A stretch of 11,775 nucleotides of DNA, taken from NCBI GenBank assembly GCA_035542155.1, contig DATKLX010000070.1, positions 1-11,775 of the forward strand, written 5' to 3'. This stretch comes from DATKLX01 sp035542155 (GTDB lineage Bacteria; Chloroflexota; Anaerolineae; Anaerolineales; Anaerolineaceae). The translations under genes were made by a program, and so were the position numbers. Positions 1-6,971 of this stretch are shown in pieces. The notes below the pieces were generated by a model. That model saw nothing but the letters and a program-made list of their open reading frames with translations, had not been told where the DNA came from and ran no database searches. Positions within the stretch are counted from its first letter, which is position 1; every line of letters starts with the position of its first letter.

Positions 1-243
1 TTTCTTGGGTACATTTTAATTCTGGGGCAGGTTTTTCATTGGCCTGGGAATTCAGCCCCTCGCACTGGACAGTTTTGGAAATTCAGGGAGCTTGCCCCAA
101 AACGTGAATGCACCCTATTTCTTTGCGTAAGTCCTAATAAGTATCTATCCGAAAATTATTGGGAAGGTAGCGATTAAGTAGAACAGATGATGGCTGCGCC
201 AACATTATATCCTATCCACCCGATGAGTTGATTAACTGAGGAG
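1..243. other. non-coding region upstream of dinG-like gene
   Basis: No convincing gene is visible on either strand here. Base composition is clearly more AT-rich than in the genes to the right. The only plus-strand ATG with an open frame near the middle (about 108) stops after nine codons. There are loose repeats of a GAATTCAG-like word (near 48 and 79), and a GGGGCAGG/CTTGCCCC pair (near 24 and 90) that could form a weak long-range hairpin. I see nothing I would call a terminator or a promoter with confidence before the one at 273-281. Confidence 0.6.
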
Positions 244-272
244 GTGATCCTCACCGCAGGGACCCTTCCTCC

Positions 273-281
273 TGGTATAAT
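273..281 (+). promoter_or_regulatory. extended -10 promoter of dinG-like gene
   Basis: TGGTATAAT is a perfect -10 hexamer (276-281) with the extended TGn element (273-275). The ATG at 289 lies 7 bases after the hexamer, which is where transcription should begin, so the mRNA would have no leader or almost none. The candidate -35 (ACCGCA, 253-258) is poor, as is usual for extended -10 promoters. The same nine bases occur in front of the tRNA-Leu gene on the minus strand. Confidence 0.7.
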
Positions 282-288
282 CTCTTCC

Positions 289-3087
289 ATGCCTTCCTTC
301 GTGGCCCTCGATATCGAGACGACAGGCCTGGACCTCACCAGTGATGCGATCATCGAGATTGGCGCCCTGCGATTCAACGGTCGGCGCGTCGAATCTGAAT
401 GGTCGACCCTGGTCAATCCCAGGCGGCCGATCCCCCCCTTCATCACCCAGTTGACCGGGATCAATAACGACATGGTCCGCAACGCGCCATTCATTAAAGA
501 CGTCATCCCCGAACTGGTCCATTTCGCCGGAAACGCCCCCATCCTCGGCCACAACGTGCGCTTCGACCTCTCCTTCCTCAACCGCCAGGGCATCCTCACC
601 GAGAACGAGAGCATCGACACCTACGAGCTGGCCGCCATCCTCCTCCCCACCGCCCCACGCTACAACCTGAGTATGCTCGCCCAATCCCTGGGCATCCTCC
701 TCCCTGCGACCCACCGCGCCTTGGACGATACGCGGGCCACCCACGCGGTTTACCTCCAGCTCTACCAGAAGGCCCTCGAGCTGCCCATCGACCTGCTCGC
801 TGAGTTCGTCCGCCAGAGCGAGGAATTTTACTGGGGGGCGGGCTGGATCTTCAAGCAGATCCTCCGCGCCCGTTCCCGCGAACCGATCCAGGCCAGACGC
901 GCCGGGGCTTCCGTTCACGGGACCCTCTTCACCCAGGTCGGCCGCGAGGAACACCCGCCGCTCGTCCAGGACGGCAAATTCACCGCCCTCGACGTGGACG
1001 AGGTCTCCGCCCTCCTCGATTACGGTGGGCCTTTCGCCCGCTATTTCCTCAACTATGAGCACCGTCCCCAGCAGGTGGAGATGCTTCGCGCGGTCACCAA
1101 AGCCTTGTGCAATAACCAGCACCTTCTCGTCGAGGCTGGCACCGGGACGGGCAAATCTTTTGCCTACCTGGCGCCCGCCGCGCTTTGGGCTCTGCAGAAC
1201 AACGCCCGCGTGGTCATCTCTACCAACACCATCGCCCTCCAGGACCAGCTCATTCAAAAAGACATCCCCGACCTTTGCAAGGCCCTCGGCCTCGACCTGC
1301 GCGCTACCGTGCTCAAGGGCAAGGGTAATTACCTTTGCCCGCGCCGCCTCGAGCTGATGCGCTCGCGCGGTCCCGAAAACCCGGATGAGATGCGGGTCCT
1401 AGCCAAGGTGCTGGTCTGGCTCCAGGAGTCTGTCTCCGGCGACCGCAGCGAGATCAACCTCAATGGCCCCGCCGAGCGCGACGTGTGGAACCGCCTCTCC
1501 GCCGAGGACGACGGCTGCAAGACCGAGGTCTGTATCAAGCGCACCGGGGGCGCCTGCCCCTTCCACCGCGCCCGCCAGGCCGCCCAGAGCGCTCACATCG
1601 TCGTCGTCAACCATGCCCTGCTCCTCGCTGACGCCGCTTCGGGTAACCGCGTCCTCCCCGATTTCGATTACCTGATTATCGACGAGGCTCACCACCTCGA
1701 GAACGCCATTACCAGCGCATTGAGCTTCAAGCTCTCCGGCAGCGACCTGGAGCGCATCCTCCGCGAGCTGGGCAGCCCCAGCGCCGGGGTCCTCGGCCGG
1801 TACCTGACCCACTCTAAAGATCTCCTCCAGCCGTCCGATTTTGCCGCAGTCAATCTGTTGGTCCAGCGTGCTACCGACCAGGCTTTCCGTCTTGAGACGC
1901 TGACCAAACGCCTCTTCACCGCCATCGAGCAGTTCCTCGAAGACGCCCGCGAAGGCCGCCCTCAAGGTTTGTATGCCCAGCAGGTGCGCATCCAGCCCGC
2001 CACCCGCACACTGCCCGGCTGGGGAGAGATCGAGATGACCTGGGACAGCGCCCAGGCGGCCCTCAAAACCCTCCTCTCGCACCTCTCCGACCTCTACCAG
2101 GCTACCGGCCAGCTCGGCGAGAACATCCCCGAAGATCTGGAAGACCTGCAGAACACCCTCGGGAACCTCTACCGCCGCCTGGGCGAGGTCCTAACCAACG
2201 TCACCGCCCTGGTTTGCAAGCCCGAAGCTGACCGGGTCTACTGGATCGAGAGCCAGCCCAACGGCAACCGCCTCAACCTCCAGGTCGCCCCGCTGACCAT
2301 CGGCCCGCTGATGCGCCAGTTCCTCTGGAACGAAAAATCCAGCGTAATCCTCACCTCCGCCACCCTCACCGCCAGCGGCGAGTTCGATTACGTCCGCAGC
2401 CGGCTCGACGCGCAGGAAGCCGAGGAGCTCATCCTCGGTTCGCCGTTCGATTTCGAGAGCGCAGCCATGCTCTACCTGGTCAATGACATCCCCGAGCCCA
2501 ACGATCTCAACGGCTACCAGCGCGCGGTCGAGGCCTGCCTGATCCGCTTGGCGAAGGCTACCGGCGGCCGTATGATGGTCCTCTTCACGTCTTATGCCCA
2601 GCTCAAACGCACCTCGGGGATCATCAGCCCGCTGCTCGCCGAGGCCGGGATCAACGTCTACGAGCAGGGCGAAGGCGCCTCCGCCAACACGCTTCTCGAG
2701 AACTTCCGTGAAGCCGAAAAGGCCGTCCTCCTCGGTACCCGCGCCTTCTGGGAGGGAGTCGACATCCCCGGCGAAGCGCTCTCCGTGTTGGTCATCGTCA
2801 AGCTGCCCTTCGACGTGCCGACCGAGCCAATCGTGGCCGCCCGCGCCGAAACCTTCGACGACCCCTTCAACGAGTACAACCTCCCCGAGGCGATCCTCCG
2901 CTTCCGCCAGGGGTTCGGCCGCCTGATCCGCACCCAGTCCGATCGCGGCGTGGTCGCCATCCTCGATAAGCGCGTGTTGACCAAGCGCTACGGCAAAGCC
3001 TTCATCGACTCGCTCCCCACCTGCACCGTCAAGGTCGGCTCGCTCATGGACCTCCCCAAAATCACTGTCCAGTGGCTGGATAAATAA
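289..3087 (+). CDS. dinG: DinG-family 3'-5' exonuclease / Fe-S helicase fusion
   Basis: The 932-aa protein joins an N-terminal DEDDh exonuclease to an XPD/DinG-like superfamily 2 helicase. Exonuclease residues seen are D8-I-E10-T, D93 in GHNVRFD, and H142 with D147 (HxxxxD). Helicase motifs seen are Walker A AGTGTGKS (K289), DEAH at 465-468, motif V region GTRAFWEGVD near 816-824, and motif VI QGFGRLIR at 874-881. Four cysteines, C350, C410, C415 and C423, sit where DinG/XPD proteins bind a 4Fe-4S cluster. The family acts on DNA in the cytoplasm: XPD/DinG helicases unwind 5'-3', and the exonuclease would trim 3' ends during repair or fork processing. I chose ATG289 over the in-frame GTG244 because the -10 box lies between them and the exonuclease motif begins right after M1. 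The beta-helix gene follows after 50 bp on the same strand. The family is near certain; the exact physiological role is inferred. Confidence 0.93.
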   Translation: MPSFVALDIETTGLDLTSDAIIEIGALRFNGRRVESEWSTLVNPRRPIPPFITQLTGINNDMVRNAPFIKDVIPELVHFAGNAPILGHNVRFDLSFLNRQGILTENESIDTYELAAILLPTAPRYNLSMLAQSLGILLPATHRALDDTRATHAVYLQLYQKALELPIDLLAEFVRQSEEFYWGAGWIFKQILRARSREPIQARRAGASVHGTLFTQVGREEHPPLVQDGKFTALDVDEVSALLDYGGPFARYFLNYEHRPQQVEMLRAVTKALCNNQHLLVEAGTGTGKSFAYLAPAALWALQNNARVVISTNTIALQDQLIQKDIPDLCKALGLDLRATVLKGKGNYLCPRRLELMRSRGPENPDEMRVLAKVLVWLQESVSGDRSEINLNGPAERDVWNRLSAEDDGCKTEVCIKRTGGACPFHRARQAAQSAHIVVVNHALLLADAASGNRVLPDFDYLIIDEAHHLENAITSALSFKLSGSDLERILRELGSPSAGVLGRYLTHSKDLLQPSDFAAVNLLVQRATDQAFRLETLTKRLFTAIEQFLEDAREGRPQGLYAQQVRIQPATRTLPGWGEIEMTWDSAQAALKTLLSHLSDLYQATGQLGENIPEDLEDLQNTLGNLYRRLGEVLTNVTALVCKPEADRVYWIESQPNGNRLNLQVAPLTIGPLMRQFLWNEKSSVILTSATLTASGEFDYVRSRLDAQEAEELILGSPFDFESAAMLYLVNDIPEPNDLNGYQRAVEACLIRLAKATGGRMMVLFTSYAQLKRTSGIISPLLAEAGINVYEQGEGASANTLLENFREAEKAVLLGTRAFWEGVDIPGEALSVLVIVKLPFDVPTEPIVAARAETFDDPFNEYNLPEAILRFRQGFGRLIRTQSDRGVVAILDKRVLTKRYGKAFIDSLPTCTVKVGSLMDLPKITVQWLDK

Positions 3088-3137
3088 CCTTCCCTCCTTC
3101 CATCACGAACACTCGTCCGGTTCTCCCCATAGCAAAC

Positions 3138-4358
3138 ATGTCCACCCTCTCCCGCCGCACTTTCCTTAGAAACGCCTGCTCTTTCGCTGCCGGCCTGGGC
3201 GCCCAAGCCCTCACCTCCCGCATCCCGCGCACATCCGCCCAGGGCGGTCCCATCTACCTCCCCTTGATTTTGAAAAGCAAAGGGCCCATCCAGGTCGGGC
3301 CTACCCGGCTCTATAAGACCCCCTCCGCCGCTAAAGCCGCCGCCCGCGACGGCGACGTCATCGAAATCGATCCTGGACTCTACACTGGCGACACCATCGT
3401 CTGGACCCAGAACAATCTCACCCTCCGCGGCGTCAGTGGTCGTGCTCACCTCGACCTGACCGGTGGGACCATACCCAACCAGAAAGCGATCTGGGTCATC
3501 CAGGGCAGGGACACCACCGTCGAAAATATCGAATTCTCCGGCGCTTCTGTCCCCGACCAGAACGGCGCCGGCATCCGCCAGGAAGGCGCCAACCTCACCC
3601 TGCGTAACTGCTACTTCCACCACAATCAGGATGGCATCCTGACTGGCGCGGACGCCAGCAGCGAGATCCTGATCGAGTTCTGCGAGTTCGCCTACAACGG
3701 CCATAGCGGCGGTTACTGGCACAATCTGTACATCGGCGGGGTGAAGAAATTCACCCTCCAGTTTTGCTATACCCACAACGCCATCGACGGGCACCTGGTA
3801 AAGAGCCGCGCCCTTGAAAACCACATCCTCTGCAACCGCATCATGGACGAAGTCGACGGCATCGCCAGCTACGAGATCGATATTCCTGACGGTGGCGCCA
3901 CCTATATCGTCGGCAACCTCATCCAGCAGAGCCCAGTGACACACAACTCGGCTATCGTCACCTACGCTGAAGAATCCCGGAACAACCCGGTCCAGGCGCT
4001 CTATGTAGTCAATAACACCATCGTCAACGACCGCGTGAATGGAGTCTTTATCAACGCCCCGTACAGCCCGCCCTCGTCTCTCGTCGTCAATAACCTCTTC
4101 ATCGGCAGCGGGACGCGCATCGCCGGATCCCTCACCGCCCATCACAACCGGGACGGCGCTCTGAGCGACCTGATCAACCCGGCAGCCTACGATTACCATC
4201 TCGCCTCGGGCTCCCCGGCCATCAACGCTGGAACCAACCCCGGCGTCATGAATGGCTACGATCTTGCACCTGCCTGGGAATATGTCCACCCCCTCAGTTG
4301 CATTGCCCGTACCACGTCCGGAACCACCGACATCGGAGCGTACGAATTCCATGCTTAA
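3138..4358 (+). CDS. Tat-exported right-handed parallel beta-helix protein
   Basis: The 406-aa protein starts with a twin-arginine signal (SRRTFLR, residues 5-11, then a hydrophobic stretch to about 25), so it should be exported folded. After the signal comes IYLPLILK (39-46), a short hydrophobic motif also suggested by the end of the sugar dehydrogenase in this window. Residues about 57-355 are beta-helix/pectate-lyase-like: DGDVIEIDPGLY opens the helix, and coils with N-x-I, N-x-L and xFxG steps follow, including paired-N turns such as VVNNTIV and VVNNLFI. The C-terminus, with SPAINAGTNPG and a final DIGAYEF, matches what is often called a choice-of-anchor Q region. Many such proteins bind or cut polysaccharide; I cannot identify catalytic residues, so no substrate is assigned. 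No Shine-Dalgarno is visible in the pyrimidine-rich 50 bp after dinG; co-transcription with dinG is possible. The start at the Tat motif is secure. Confidence 0.85.
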   Translation: MSTLSRRTFLRNACSFAAGLGAQALTSRIPRTSAQGGPIYLPLILKSKGPIQVGPTRLYKTPSAAKAAARDGDVIEIDPGLYTGDTIVWTQNNLTLRGVSGRAHLDLTGGTIPNQKAIWVIQGRDTTVENIEFSGASVPDQNGAGIRQEGANLTLRNCYFHHNQDGILTGADASSEILIEFCEFAYNGHSGGYWHNLYIGGVKKFTLQFCYTHNAIDGHLVKSRALENHILCNRIMDEVDGIASYEIDIPDGGATYIVGNLIQQSPVTHNSAIVTYAEESRNNPVQALYVVNNTIVNDRVNGVFINAPYSPPSSLVVNNLFIGSGTRIAGSLTAHHNRDGALSDLINPAAYDYHLASGSPAINAGTNPGVMNGYDLAPAWEYVHPLSCIARTTSGTTDIGAYEFHA

Positions 4359-4387
4359 CATTTTTCTCCCCCATAATTGATCTGAGT

Positions 4388-4393
4388 TATACT
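4388..4393 (+). promoter_or_regulatory. -10 box of propeller-hydrolase gene
   Basis: TATACT lies 12 bases before the ATG at 4406 and 29 bases after the preceding stop codon. Initiation about 7 bases downstream would give a leader of only some 6 nucleotides, too short for a Shine-Dalgarno, and none is seen. No good -35 is present at 16-18 bases upstream. This is a second leaderless-type arrangement after dinG, but weaker. Confidence 0.4.
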
Positions 4394-4405
4394 GATCGTA
4401 TCCTC

Positions 4406-6277
4406 ATGGCACATCATCGATCCTTTGCGGCTCTAATCCTGTTATACGTATTCGGAAGTGGTCTCTATCCCGTTTCCGCCGCTTCACTCCCCCTGCTTCC
4501 CCCGGTCGTCCAGTCCATATCGTATACCACACCCGGCCAGAATCCCATCGGCTGGTCCTTCCGCCCCGCCATCTCCGCCGATGGGCGTTTTATCGCCTTC
4601 GCCTCCAATGCTCCCGACCTGGTCCCCGGCGACACCAACACCCTCTGGGACGTCTTTGTCCGCGACCGCCTCACCGGTCTGGTCGAGCGCGTCTCGCTCA
4701 GTTCTCGCGGAGAACAGGGGGACGGCAATTCCGGGTACTGGAGCACTCCCAGCATCTCCGCTGATGGGCGCTTCGTCGCCTTCGCCTCACTGGCCAATAA
4801 TCTCGTCTCCGACGATCTCAATCAGACCGCAGATGTCTTCATCCACGACCGCCTCACTGGCCTGACTGAGCTGGTCTCTCGCACTCCCAACGGTTCCTCC
4901 GCAGATGGCTGGTCCGATTGGCCAGCCATCTCTGCTGACGGCCGCTACGTCTCCTTCACCTCCTTTGCTGAAGATCTAACCGGCCTGGACCATAATGCGG
5001 CGCGCGACATTTTTCGCTACGATCGCTCGACCCACCTGATTGAGCTGGCCTCGGTGTCATCCGGCGGTGCCCAGACCCACTCCAATACCGGCTGGGCCTC
5101 CGCTATATCCGCGGACGGCCAGGTTGTCGCCTTTGCCTCCCCATCGAAGGACCTGTTTCCGGGCGACAGAAACAGCGCCTGGGATGTCTTTGTTCGCGAT
5201 TTTTCGGCGCACACCACCGAGATGGTTTCCATCTCGACCTATAAAGAACCGGGGAATGATGATTCCGGCTACTGGTCGAGCCTGGGGGTCTCCGCTGACG
5301 GCGCGCGGGTCGTCTTCCAATCCAACGCCAATACCCTGTCCAGAAACGACCGCAACCATGTCACCGATATTTTTGTCCACGACCGGCGGGACGGCTCGAC
5401 CCTGCGCGCCTCCCTCAACAACGACGGGAATGAAACCGGCAGCCCCTGTCTCTGGCCAGCAATTTCCCCCGATGGCCGGTACGTCACGTTCACCTGCCAG
5501 GCGGCGAACCTGGTCAAGGATGATACCAACGCCGTCTGGGACGTCTTCCTCCGCGATCTTACCAACCACCATACCAGTCGCATCTCCACCACGCCGGCTG
5601 GCGACCAGTCCCTGGAACCATCCGGATACTGGAACAGCGCCCCTCTCTCCAACGGCGCAGAATGGATCGCCTTTCCATCCCAGGATGCCAGGCTGACCGG
5701 AAATCGCGGTCCGGCCGGTTGGAACGTCTACCTGGTGAATTTCCCGCTCCAGCGCGGTATGGAAGTGGTGAAGGAAGCCCGCCGCGACCTGGACATGCCT
5801 TACTGCAAGGAGCCAGCGCCTACCTTCCGCGGCTGCCCTGGGAATAAAGACTGCGACGGCCCCTATCATGGATTCACCTGCGGGGTCTGCACCGACCTCA
5901 TCCTCGACGCCTTCTCGGCCGGAACCGGTCTGGATTTACAACTGGCGGCCTGGAGAGACCGCCAGGAATACCCGAATCGTGCCTATACCTGGAGCGACAT
6001 GCGCTCCGCCCAGGATATGCGCCTCTTTTTTGGCTATACGAAGAACTTGCTGTCTTGGAATGATCCCTTTTTCCCCGGCGATGCAGTCTTCTTTGATTGG
6101 GATGGCGATGCCCTCACCGACCACGTCGCCCTGGTCAGCCTGGTCGACCCCTACGGCCACCCACTCCGCCTGATCAGCGCTCAAGGCCCGGTTTCCACTA
6201 ACCCCGACGGTCTCACCCACGATATCCCCTGGAAGTCCTATCACCAGAAAGCCTTCCAGGGTCACGCCAGACCATAA
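4406..6277 (+). CDS. secreted seven-repeat beta-propeller fused to DUF1287-like hydrolase
   Basis: The 623-aa protein begins with a Sec signal peptide (MAHHRSFAALILLYVFG then a VSAA cleavage site near residue 24). Residues about 45-445 hold seven repeats of about 57-62 aa with the pattern ISADGRxxAFAS, then DxN, then DVFVRD. This is the TolB/PD40-type repeat and the right number for one closed seven-bladed propeller; the seventh repeat is degenerate (LSNGAEWIAFPS, NVYLVN). Residues about 450-623 form a separate domain with CGVCTDLILDAF (candidate nucleophile C495), an LDLQ segment, PGDAVFFDW, and TDHVALVS (candidate H573). This order resembles DUF1287 within the NlpC/P60-like papain-fold group, whose members often cut peptidoglycan or other amides. 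Extra cysteines just before C495 may form disulfides in the exported protein. An in-frame upstream ATG (4298) was rejected because it overlaps the previous gene and spoils the signal peptide. The hydrolase activity is inferred. Confidence 0.85.
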   Translation: MAHHRSFAALILLYVFGSGLYPVSAASLPLLPPVVQSISYTTPGQNPIGWSFRPAISADGRFIAFASNAPDLVPGDTNTLWDVFVRDRLTGLVERVSLSSRGEQGDGNSGYWSTPSISADGRFVAFASLANNLVSDDLNQTADVFIHDRLTGLTELVSRTPNGSSADGWSDWPAISADGRYVSFTSFAEDLTGLDHNAARDIFRYDRSTHLIELASVSSGGAQTHSNTGWASAISADGQVVAFASPSKDLFPGDRNSAWDVFVRDFSAHTTEMVSISTYKEPGNDDSGYWSSLGVSADGARVVFQSNANTLSRNDRNHVTDIFVHDRRDGSTLRASLNNDGNETGSPCLWPAISPDGRYVTFTCQAANLVKDDTNAVWDVFLRDLTNHHTSRISTTPAGDQSLEPSGYWNSAPLSNGAEWIAFPSQDARLTGNRGPAGWNVYLVNFPLQRGMEVVKEARRDLDMPYCKEPAPTFRGCPGNKDCDGPYHGFTCGVCTDLILDAFSAGTGLDLQLAAWRDRQEYPNRAYTWSDMRSAQDMRLFFGYTKNLLSWNDPFFPGDAVFFDWDGDALTDHVALVSLVDPYGHPLRLISAQGPVSTNPDGLTHDIPWKSYHQKAFQGHARP

Positions 6278-6282
6278 TTCTT

Positions 6283-6924
6283 CTACTGCTCCGCCTGCGC
6301 CACAGCCGCTATCGTCGAGTTCGAATAGTGGTACTCGCTCGGCCGTTCGGTCTCCTCAAATCCTGCCAGGACAACGATCGCGTTGGCCACCGATGGGCCG
6401 GGGTTGTACCAGCGGTGCGGCAGCCGCGCGGCGAATAACAGACTGTCTCCCGCCTCGAGCAGAAAAACCTGGTCATCCACCACGTACTCAAGCTTGCCGC
6501 GCAGGACGAACACGAACTCATGCCCGCTGTGGATCATCCCGTTCCCCTGGCCGCTCGTCCCCCCGTTTTCCAGGGTCAGCATAAACGGCTCGACTCGCCC
6601 CGAAAAGGCCTCTCCACCTAATCCCTCGTATACCCCTTTCGGCAGGGCGATCCGCACCCGTTGGTTTGCCTTACGATACACAATCCGGCTCCGCGGCGGC
6701 TCCTGGCGGAAAAAGGCCGTCACCGGCACTTCCAGAGCGCCGGCCAGCTTGTGCAGCGTGGTTACTGAAGGCGAGGTCAGCCCGCGCTCGATCATGCTCA
6801 ACGCATTTGCCGACAACCCGCTCCGCCGCGCCAGGGCTCGCATAGAGACGTTCCGCTCTTCGCGCAAAGAGCGCAGCCGCTGTCCAACATCGATCGATAA
6901 TGCGTCTTTTCCTATTATGTCCAC
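6283..6924 (-). CDS. XRE-family HTH regulator with C-terminal cupin
   Basis: The 213-aa protein has an N-terminal XRE/Cro helix-turn-helix (residues about 13-70, including LARRSGLSANALSMIERG and SPSVTTLHKLAGAL) and a C-terminal cupin_2 barrel (about 110-188). Possible metal- or ligand-binding residues are H132, H135, E136 and H170. Length and domain order match the common XRE-cupin regulators of small-molecule metabolism; here the ligand is unknown. Translation starts at GTG 6924: GAGGAGG (6933-6939) lies 8 bases upstream, whereas a longer open frame to 7356 only shadows the dehydrogenase gene in another frame. It follows the dehydrogenase stop after 47 bp on the same strand, so the two probably form an operon, and the regulator may control it. 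Its stop lies 5 bp from the stop of the convergent propeller gene, leaving no room for a terminator between them. Confidence 0.9.
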   Translation of the reverse strand: MDIIGKDALSIDVGQRLRSLREERNVSMRALARRSGLSANALSMIERGLTSPSVTTLHKLAGALEVPVTAFFRQEPPRSRIVYRKANQRVRIALPKGVYEGLGGEAFSGRVEPFMLTLENGGTSGQGNGMIHSGHEFVFVLRGKLEYVVDDQVFLLEAGDSLLFAARLPHRWYNPGPSVANAIVVLAGFEETERPSEYHYSNSTIAAVAQAEQ

Positions 6925-6932
6925 CGTTTCAT

Positions 6933-6939
6933 CCTCCTC
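6933..6939 (-). promoter_or_regulatory. strong Shine-Dalgarno fixing the XRE-cupin start
   Basis: GAGGAGG on the minus strand is followed by 8 bases and then GTG (6924-6922). An ATG directly abuts the GAGGAGG, but its frame closes after five codons (MKRWT) and the spacing is zero, so the GTG is the real start. Confidence 0.8.
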
Positions 6940-6971
6940 GCCTGGAAAACAGCCAAAAGATTCTGGTTGGT

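Noticed and set aside
244..288. GTG244 as the start of the dinG-like gene
   Set aside because: The Shine-Dalgarno-like sequence overlaps the GTG itself and the strong -10 box lies downstream of it, so ATG289 is preferred.
232..1257. Long minus-strand open frame opposite the dinG-like gene
   Set aside because: It is the mirror of strong coding sequence, rich in G, V, E and D from antisense of GC-rich codons, has no recognisable motif, and conflicts with clear exonuclease and helicase motifs on the plus strand.
2988..4361. 457-codon minus-strand open frame opposite the beta-helix gene
   Set aside because: It has an antisense-type composition (repetitive V, D, G) and no domain, while the plus strand encodes a clear Tat signal and beta-helix.
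4298..4405. Upstream ATG start for the propeller-hydrolase
   Set aside because: It would overlap the beta-helix gene by 61 bases and bury the signal peptide behind 36 basic residues.
4560..5720. Periodic repeats suggestive of a CRISPR-like or tandem array
   Set aside because: The repeats are in frame, diverged and about 170-190 bp long; they are the beta-propeller blades.
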